50,084 nt of DNA from Streptococcus sp. HMSC074B11. Its GTDB lineage: Bacteria; Bacillota; Bacilli; Lactobacillales; Streptococcaceae. Under the pieces are notes generated by a model that searched no databases, was not told the origin of the DNA, and saw only the letters and a list, made by a program, of their open reading frames with translations. The stretch covers positions 1 to 50,084 of the forward strand of contig NZ_KV794223.1 in NCBI RefSeq assembly GCF_001808705.1. The letters are read 5' to 3'. Below are positions 44,606 to 50,084 of this stretch, in pieces; position 1 is the stretch's first letter; every line of letters starts with the position of its first letter. The translations under genes and the position numbers were made by a program.

Positions 44606-44728
44606 ATGGAAAATTTATTAGATATTATTGAACAATTTTTAAGTCAATCAGATGAAAAATTAGAAGAGTTAGCTCAAAAAAATCATCTGTTACGGTTACA
44701 GGAAGAAGAGGAAAAAAAGAATGCGTAA
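44606..44728 (+). CDS. Conserved 40-residue hypothetical protein between divIC and the beta-lactamase-like gene
   Basis: 40 aa, acidic/basic amphipathic helix: begins MENLLDIIEQFLSQ and ends [11 protein letters not shown]; the rest is mostly E/K/L/Q, a predicted coiled coil without a membrane segment. A small protein of nearly the same sequence sits at the same place in pneumococcus, so it is conserved. The spacing (6 nt after divIC, stop overlapping the next start by 8 nt) makes it a real operon member. It also carries the ribosome binding site of the next gene. A role near DivIC is possible but not shown. Confidence 0.8.
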   Translation: MENLLDIIEQFLSQSDEKLEELAQKNHLLRLQEEEEKKNA

Positions 44729-45989
44729 ATTTTTAGTGATATTGCTACTTCCTATTTTTTTAAAAAGTGTCCAAGTAGTAAGCACTGAGAATCCAGTTAT
44801 CATTCCAAACCAAGAAGTTTATTCCTTAACCCACGCTTCGTATCATTTTTACTATCAAGATGTTATAGAATCTCCAAAATTTTATGGTGAAACATCTGTT
44901 TATTCTACAGAAGATTTGATTAAAGAATCAGGAAAAATCAATGCAGATACAAAATTATCTGTTTTAGAATGGAGATTAAATAAACAAGGACAGCCTGTCT
45001 TTAAATTGTCTAATAATCAGTTTGTGATGGCCGATAAACGACTTTTATACGATAGTTCAATTGTCAACAATTTTTCTAAACGAGTGTGGTTAGAACCTGA
45101 ATTTATTGTCTATAATAGCCCTTATGATAAACAAGAATTAAAATCTACTTTGGTACCCTATCAAGATGTTGAAGTAGATATGACTATTTTTGCTGGTGGG
45201 CATGAGTTTTTACATATCAAACAAACTGGTTGGATTTCGACGGATTATATTTCCAATGATGATAATAGAATCCAGAAAGTACAAGAGTTACTATCTGCAA
45301 ATTATCAAAATGAACAGTTTTCTATTTATGTGAAACAATTGAGTACGGGTAAGGAAGCTGGGATTAATGAAGATCAAAAAATGTACGCTGCTAGTGTTAT
45401 GAAATTGCCTTATCTTTATTATGTTCAAGAAAAAATCAATCAAGGTGATTACCAACTTGACACGAAATTAAAGTATGTTTCCGAAGTTAATGATTTCCCT
45501 GGTTCTTATAAACCTGAAGGAAGCGGAAATCTCCCTAAAACAGCAGACAATAAAGACTACACCCTCAAAGATTTAATCACAAAAACTGCAAAAGAATCTG
45601 ACAATGTAGCTCATAATATTCTTGGTTATTATATTACGAATAAATCAGATGAAGCCTTTAGAAAAGAGATGGCTACTATCGCAGGTGAAGAGTGGAACGT
45701 AACAGAGAAGTTAGCTTCAGCTAAAATGGCTGGTCAAGTTATGGAATCTATTTATAATCAGAATGGTTTTGTTTTAGAATCTCTATCACAAACAGCTTTT
45801 GATAATCAGAGGATTGCTAAGAATATTTCTGCTAAGGTAGCCCATAAAATTGGAGATGCAGATGAATTTAAACACGATGTAGGAATAGTCTATACAGATT
45901 CTCCTTTCATTATTTCAATCTTTACCAAAAATTCTGATTATGATACCATTTCTAAAATTGCTAAGGATGTCTATGAGGTCCTAAAATGA
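44721..45989 (+). CDS. Exported class A beta-lactamase-fold serine hydrolase
   Basis: 422 aa. N-terminal signal peptide or anchor (about 1-22), an SH3-like/unknown N-terminal part (about 25-180), then a class A beta-lactamase-like domain. Its active-site motifs are S225-V-M-K228 (SxxK), S293-D-N (SDN) and K376-I-G (KTG equivalent, with Ile for Thr). The complete set suggests a functional serine enzyme, perhaps a DD-peptidase or esterase on cell wall rather than a resistance enzyme, because orthologues are core genes in susceptible streptococci. Located between division gene divIC and tilS; overlaps tilS by 4 nt. True substrate unknown. Confidence 0.88.
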   Translation: MRKFLVILLLPIFLKSVQVVSTENPVIIPNQEVYSLTHASYHFYYQDVIESPKFYGETSVYSTEDLIKESGKINADTKLSVLEWRLNKQGQPVFKLSNNQFVMADKRLLYDSSIVNNFSKRVWLEPEFIVYNSPYDKQELKSTLVPYQDVEVDMTIFAGGHEFLHIKQTGWISTDYISNDDNRIQKVQELLSANYQNEQFSIYVKQLSTGKEAGINEDQKMYAASVMKLPYLYYVQEKINQGDYQLDTKLKYVSEVNDFPGSYKPEGSGNLPKTADNKDYTLKDLITKTAKESDNVAHNILGYYITNKSDEAFRKEMATIAGEEWNVTEKLASAKMAGQVMESIYNQNGFVLESLSQTAFDNQRIAKNISAKVAHKIGDADEFKHDVGIVYTDSPFIISIFTKNSDYDTISKIAKDVYEVLK

Positions 45990-47263
45990 GAGACCGAGAT
46001 TTTTTAAATCATTTTCTAGAAAAAGGTTATTTTAAAGATCATTCACGAGTTGTACTAGCCTTGTCTGGTGGATTGGATTCGATGTTTCTTTTTCATCTCC
46101 TTTCAACTTACCAAGAAGAACTTGGGATTGAATTATTTTTAGCTCATGTAAACCATAAACAACGATTAGAATCGGATTATGAAGAATATGAATTAATAAA
46201 ACTAGCTAAACAAGTTGGAGTTCAAATTTACGTAGCTCATTTTACTGGAGATTTTTCAGAAGCAAATGCTCGTCAATTTCGCTATAAATTTTTTAGGAAA
46301 GTAATGGGGAAAACTTCCTCTACAGCCCTTGTAACAGCTCATCATGCAGATGATCAGGTTGAGACGGTATTTATGCGAATGATTAGGGGTGTTAGATTAC
46401 AACACTTATCAGCTATTAAAGAAAAACAAACGTTTGATAAGGGAGAGTTGATTCGTCCTTTGTTGTCTTTTTATAAGAAAGATTTTCCTAAAATTGAGCA
46501 TTTTGAAGATTCAACGAATAAAGAAAATCACTATCTTCGCAATCGTATTCGCAACCTCTATCTGCCACAGTTAGAAAAAGAAAATGTTCAGGTAAAAAAA
46601 GCAATTTTAGAGTTTGGAAAAGAAGTTTCTGACTATCAAATTGCTCTGACTGAATTATCTCAAACAGTCAATGTGGAAGATTTAACTCAGTTTTTATCTT
46701 TTTCCGAAGCAACACAAAGAGTTTTACTACAACAATATCTTAGTCGTTTTGCTGATTTAAATGTAACAAGAAAACAATTTCAAGAAATTCATCATATTTT
46801 AAAAACTAAGAGTCAATATCGCCATAATATAAAAAATGGTTATGAACTTATAAAAGAATACCAGCACTTTCAAATTAGTAAAATCAGACCGAAGTCTGAT
46901 GAAAAAAGTAGTGAATGTGTGTTAAACTATCAAAATCAAGTTTATTATGAAGGTTTTCTATTTTCATTTGGAATTCCTCTAAAAGGTGAAAATGTTCAAC
47001 AAATAAATGTTTCCCGTGAAACATCATTGATTTTGCGGCATCGACAGCCAGGTGATTATTTGATAATAAATGGTCATCGAAAAAAAGTAAGGCGACTTTT
47101 TATTGATTTAAAAATTCCTAAAGAAAGACGAGAAAAAGCTATTATCATTGAGCAATTTGGAAAAATTTGTTCAGTTTTAGGAATTGAAATCAGTGATTTG
47201 AGTAAAAAAATGAAAAATGATATAATGAACACTGTACTTTATATAGAAAAAATAGATAGGTAA
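45986..47263 (+). CDS. tilS: tRNA(Ile)-lysidine synthase
   Basis: 425 aa. Converts C34 of the CAU-anticodon tRNA-Ile to lysidine so that AUA is read as Ile; essential. The N-type ATP pyrophosphatase loop SGGLDS is at 27-32, and [10 protein letters not shown] and RPLLSF are conserved, with C-terminal TilS domains after about 220. It overlaps the previous gene by 4 nt and precedes hpt by 4 nt. A parS-like palindrome lies inside the gene (47008-47023). Confidence 0.95.
   Translation: MRDRDFLNHFLEKGYFKDHSRVVLALSGGLDSMFLFHLLSTYQEELGIELFLAHVNHKQRLESDYEEYELIKLAKQVGVQIYVAHFTGDFSEANARQFRYKFFRKVMGKTSSTALVTAHHADDQVETVFMRMIRGVRLQHLSAIKEKQTFDKGELIRPLLSFYKKDFPKIEHFEDSTNKENHYLRNRIRNLYLPQLEKENVQVKKAILEFGKEVSDYQIALTELSQTVNVEDLTQFLSFSEATQRVLLQQYLSRFADLNVTRKQFQEIHHILKTKSQYRHNIKNGYELIKEYQHFQISKIRPKSDEKSSECVLNYQNQVYYEGFLFSFGIPLKGENVQQINVSRETSLILRHRQPGDYLIINGHRKKVRRLFIDLKIPKERREKAIIIEQFGKICSVLGIEISDLSKKMKNDIMNTVLYIEKIDR
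47008..47023. other. parS-like centromere site inside tilS
   Basis: TGTTTCCCGTGAAACA matches the parS consensus TGTTTCACGTGAAACA at 15 of 16 positions. It lies about 10 kb right of the dnaA-dnaN spacer. Confidence 0.82.
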
Positions 47264-47267
47264 AATC

Positions 47268-47810
47268 ATGTTAGAAAAAGATATCAAGAAAATTTTGATT
47301 TCACAAGATGAAATTACAGAAGCAGCTAAAAAATTGGGTGCTCAGTTGACAAAAGATTATGAGGGTAAAAATCCGATTTTAGTTGGAATTTTAAAAGGTT
47401 CTATTCCTTTTATGGCAGAATTGGTGAAATATATTGATACACATCTTGAAATGGACTTTATGATGGTCTCTAGCTATCATGGTGGGACTGTAAGTAGTGG
47501 TGTCATTAATATTAAACAAGACGTAACTCAAGATATTAAAGGTCGACATGTTGTCTTTGTAGAAGATATCATTGACACTGGTCAAACCTTGAAAAGTTTG
47601 AAAGATATGTTTACTGCAAGAGAAGCAGCGTCTGTGAAGATTGTTACCATGCTTGATAAACCAGAAGGTCGCACTGTAGAAATCGAAGCAGATTATACAT
47701 GTTTTACAATTCCAAATGAATTTGTTGTAGGATATGGACTAGACTATAATGAAAACTATCGTAACCTTCCTTATGTAGGTGTATTGAAAGAGGAAGTTTA
47801 CTCAAAATAG
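47268..47810 (+). CDS. hpt: Hypoxanthine-guanine phosphoribosyltransferase
   Basis: 180 aa type I phosphoribosyltransferase that salvages hypoxanthine and guanine to IMP and GMP. PRPP loop [13 protein letters not shown] (about 99-111) and the purine-contacting stretch near the C-terminus ([26 protein letters not shown]). The tilS-hpt-ftsH order is the standard Firmicute arrangement. Weak ribosome binding site; probably co-translated with tilS. Confidence 0.96.
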   Translation: MLEKDIKKILISQDEITEAAKKLGAQLTKDYEGKNPILVGILKGSIPFMAELVKYIDTHLEMDFMMVSSYHGGTVSSGVINIKQDVTQDIKGRHVVFVEDIIDTGQTLKSLKDMFTAREAASVKIVTMLDKPEGRTVEIEADYTCFTIPNEFVVGYGLDYNENYRNLPYVGVLKEEVYSK

Positions 47811-47826
47811 AAGGGTAAGTGTTTGA

Positions 47827-49785
47827 ATGCAAAAACAAAATAATGGTTTCATAAAAAATCCATTCCTTTATTTGTTGATGATTTTCTTGCTAGTGACAGG
47901 ATTCCAGTACTTTTTTGCTGGCAGATCCGCTGGTCATAGTCAACAAATTAAGTACTCAGAATTGGTTCAGGAAATCACTAACGACAATGTAAAAGAAATG
48001 ACCTACCAACCAAGTGGTAGTGTTATTGAAGTGTATGGTGTCTACAAAACTGCTAAGACAGAGAAACAGGAAACGGGAATTCAATTTTTTACACCCTCTG
48101 CTACAAAAGTAGAGAAATTTACAAGTATTGTCCTCCCATCAGATACAACTGTAGCGGATTTGCAAAAGTTAGCAAGTGAACACCAAACACAGATTGAAGT
48201 GAAACACGAAAGCTCAAGTGGTATGTGGATTAACATCCTGGTTTCAGTAGTACCATTTGCTATCTTATTCTTCTTCCTCTTCTCTATGATGGGAAATATG
48301 GGCGGAAATAGTGGACGTAATCCAATGAGTTTTGGACGTAGTAAAGCTAAAGCTGCTAATAAAGAAGATATCAAAGTTCGCTTCTCAGATGTCGCAGGTG
48401 CAGAGGAAGAAAAACAAGAACTTGTTGAAGTTGTTGAATTCTTAAAAGATCCAAAACGATTTACAAAATTGGGTGCCCGGATTCCAGCTGGAGTTCTCTT
48501 AGAAGGACCTCCGGGAACTGGTAAAACATTACTTGCCAAAGCAGTCGCAGGAGAAGCTGGTGTACCATTCTTTAGTATTTCAGGTTCTGACTTTGTAGAA
48601 ATGTTCGTCGGTGTCGGTGCGAGTCGTGTACGTTCTCTCTTTGAGGACGCAAAAAAAGCAGCACCAGCTATTATCTTCATTGATGAAATTGATGCCGTTG
48701 GTCGCCAACGTGGTGTTGGTTTAGGTGGAGGTAATGATGAACGAGAACAAACCTTAAACCAACTCTTGATTGAAATGGATGGTTTTGAAGGAAATGAAGG
48801 AATTATTGTCATTGCGGCAACGAACCGTTCAGATGTTTTAGATCCAGCCCTTCTTCGTCCAGGTCGTTTTGATAGAAAAGTATTGGTTGGTCGTCCAGAT
48901 GTTAAGGGACGCGAAGCAATTTTGAAAGTCCATGCTAGAAATAAACCTTTAGCTGAAGATGTAGATTTGAAATTGGTAGCACAACAAACTCCAGGTTTTG
49001 TTGGTGCCGATTTGGAAAATGTATTGAATGAAGCAGCTTTAGTTGCAGCTCGTCGTAATAAATCAGTGATTGATGCTTCTGATATTGATGAAGCCGAAGA
49101 TCGTGTTATCGCTGGACCATCTAAGAAAGACAAGACAGTTTCACAAAAAGAACGTGAATTGGTTGCCTACCATGAGGCAGGACACACCATTGTCGGTCTA
49201 GTATTGTCAAATGCCCGTGTTGTTCATAAAGTTACCATAGTACCACGTGGACGTGCAGGTGGATATATGATTGCACTTCCTAAAGAAGACCAAATGCTTT
49301 TATCCAAAGAAGATATGAAAGAGCAATTAGCTGGCTTAATGGGTGGACGTGTAGCTGAAGAGATTATCTTTAACGTCCAAACAACTGGAGCATCTAATGA
49401 CTTCGAACAAGCGACTCAGATGGCGCGTGCTATGGTTACTGAGTATGGTATGAGTGAAAAACTTGGTCCAGTACAATATGAAGGAAATCATGCTATGTTT
49501 GGTGCACAAAGCCCTCAAAAATCAATTTCAGAGCAAACAGCTTATGAAATTGACGAAGAAGTTCGTTCATTATTGAATGAAGCACGAAACAAAGCTGCTG
49601 AAATTATCCAGTCAAATCGCAAAACTCACAAGCTGATTGCAGAAGCATTATTGAAATACGAAACATTGGATAGTACACAAATTAAATCTCTATACGAAAC
49701 AGGAAAGATGCCTGAAACAGTAGAAGAGGAATCACATGCACTATCTTATGATGAAGTAAAATCAAAAATGAGTGAGGAAAATTAA
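47827..49785 (+). CDS. ftsH: FtsH, membrane ATP-dependent zinc metalloprotease
   Basis: 652 aa. Two membrane spans (about 11-31 and 134-154) flank an extracellular region; then the AAA+ domain with Walker A GPPGTGKT (227-234), Walker [10 protein letters not shown] and SRH region [20 protein letters not shown], and the M41 protease domain with HEAGH (449-453). It degrades misassembled membrane proteins and regulatory proteins. Last gene of the rightward run; a terminator follows. Confidence 0.97.
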   Translation: MQKQNNGFIKNPFLYLLMIFLLVTGFQYFFAGRSAGHSQQIKYSELVQEITNDNVKEMTYQPSGSVIEVYGVYKTAKTEKQETGIQFFTPSATKVEKFTSIVLPSDTTVADLQKLASEHQTQIEVKHESSSGMWINILVSVVPFAILFFFLFSMMGNMGGNSGRNPMSFGRSKAKAANKEDIKVRFSDVAGAEEEKQELVEVVEFLKDPKRFTKLGARIPAGVLLEGPPGTGKTLLAKAVAGEAGVPFFSISGSDFVEMFVGVGASRVRSLFEDAKKAAPAIIFIDEIDAVGRQRGVGLGGGNDEREQTLNQLLIEMDGFEGNEGIIVIAATNRSDVLDPALLRPGRFDRKVLVGRPDVKGREAILKVHARNKPLAEDVDLKLVAQQTPGFVGADLENVLNEAALVAARRNKSVIDASDIDEAEDRVIAGPSKKDKTVSQKERELVAYHEAGHTIVGLVLSNARVVHKVTIVPRGRAGGYMIALPKEDQMLLSKEDMKEQLAGLMGGRVAEEIIFNVQTTGASNDFEQATQMARAMVTEYGMSEKLGPVQYEGNHAMFGAQSPQKSISEQTAYEIDEEVRSLLNEARNKAAEIIQSNRKTHKLIAEALLKYETLDSTQIKSLYETGKMPETVEEESHALSYDEVKSKMSEEN

Positions 49786-49801
49786 TTATCTTAAATACTA
49801 T

Positions 49802-49836
49802 AAACAGAGGGGGCACAAGTTTTCTCTGTTTTTTTT
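49802..49836 (+). terminator. Terminator of ftsH
   Basis: AAACAGAG (49802-49809) pairs with CTCTGTTT (49824-49831) followed by T residues; loop of 14 nt containing GGGGC. Confidence 0.75.
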
Positions 49837-50084
49837 AAAAAAAAGTTGAGGGAACTCTAATTTAAATCAAAGATTTCTCTATATATAGAAAATAAAATAC
49901 AAGTTCACTTATGTTAATGCTCTCTTAGAGGAAGTGATTCAAATTTTCTGAAAATAAGAATGCAATAGTTACTTGAGTAATATGAAGAAATGTTTTCCAA
50001 AAATGATATGTGTTTCATAAAAAACAATTATTGTAAGAAAAAAATTAACCAAAACTCTGGGCAGATGAGCGTTTCAAGGGACGC
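49837..50084. other. AT-rich sequence after ftsH without a recognisable gene
   Basis: No coding region, tRNA or rRNA end is recognised to the window edge. A small AT-rich palindrome (around 49870-49890, CTATATATAG) is visible. In pneumococcus comX1 follows ftsH closely; no ComX-like coding sequence can be read here in any frame. Confidence 0.5.

Noticed and set aside
48081..49133. 350-codon open frame antisense to ftsH
   Set aside because: Shadow of the highly conserved ftsH reading frame; Ser/Pro/Thr-rich with no start signal.
49982..50020. 12-codon frame MKKCFPKMICVS after ftsH
   Set aside because: No Shine-Dalgarno, no recognisable similarity; too short to support.

Overview
The window is the chromosomal replication-origin region of a low-GC Gram-positive coccus, almost certainly a mitis-group Streptococcus (S. 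mitis / oralis / infantis / pneumoniae relatives). Evidence: the gene order rlmH-htrA-parB-dnaA-dnaN-ychF-pth-mfd-rqcP-divIC-tilS-hpt-ftsH, the competence locus comCDE sitting beside tRNA genes next to rlmH, comFA/comFC, pcsB-mreD-mreC, and proteins closely resembling pneumococcal ones. It is not a standard pneumococcus: the competence pheromone encoded by comC (mature part DIRSFKFLNKIFPKK) is neither CSP-1 nor CSP-2, and comX is not at its pneumococcal place directly behind ftsH. I see no prophage, complete insertion sequence, CRISPR array or BOX/RUP repeat.

Layout. (1) 0-3.3 kb: ribosome hibernation factor hpf, the late-competence operon comFA-comFC (SigX box), and yigZ. (2) 3.3-9.9 kb: a small PH-domain protein, cysteine synthase, rpsB-tsf, a lone FemX/MurM-type aminoacyltransferase, and the division hydrolase pcsB. 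(3) 9.9-17.7 kb: a cell-envelope cluster read leftwards: two M16 peptidase-like proteins, rodZ, pgsA, the ECF transporter module ecfA1-ecfA2-ecfT, mreC, mreD. (4) 17.8-29.9 kb: yaaA-recF, guaB, trpS, a YkpA-type ABC-F ATPase, a large YfhO membrane protein, and a YhgE/Pip membrane protein divergent from a TetR-family regulator. (5) 30-33.3 kb: tRNA-Asn, a decayed tRNA-Glu, comE-comD-comC, tRNA-Arg, rlmH. (6) 33.3-38.3 kb: the origin itself, with three groups of DnaA boxes around htrA-parB-dnaA-dnaN and a DnaA-trio-like repeat just upstream of dnaN. (7) 38.3-49.8 kb: the rightward run DUF951, ychF, pth, mfd, rqcP, divIC, a 40-residue protein, a class A beta-lactamase-fold protein, tilS, hpt, ftsH.

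Strand logic. Most genes left of about 33.3 kb are on the minus strand and every gene right of it is on the plus strand, so transcription runs away from the origin on both arms. Three parS-like sites (in ecfA1, yfhO and tilS) flank the origin and give ParB its targets; no parA is seen. Competence is represented at several levels: the ComE-box promoter of comCDE, the SigX box of comFA, HtrA (CiaR-box promoter) and ParB/parS, which is known in pneumococcus to modulate comCDE.

Points worth a second look are the unfamiliar comC pherotype, the degenerate tRNA-Glu behind comE, mutually exclusive hairpins in the rpsB-tsf spacer that can hide the tsf ribosome binding site, a comFA start codon only 7 nt behind the SigX box (leaderless mRNA), a terminator hairpin fused with the WalR site of pcsB, and an additional FemX gene outside a murMN pair.
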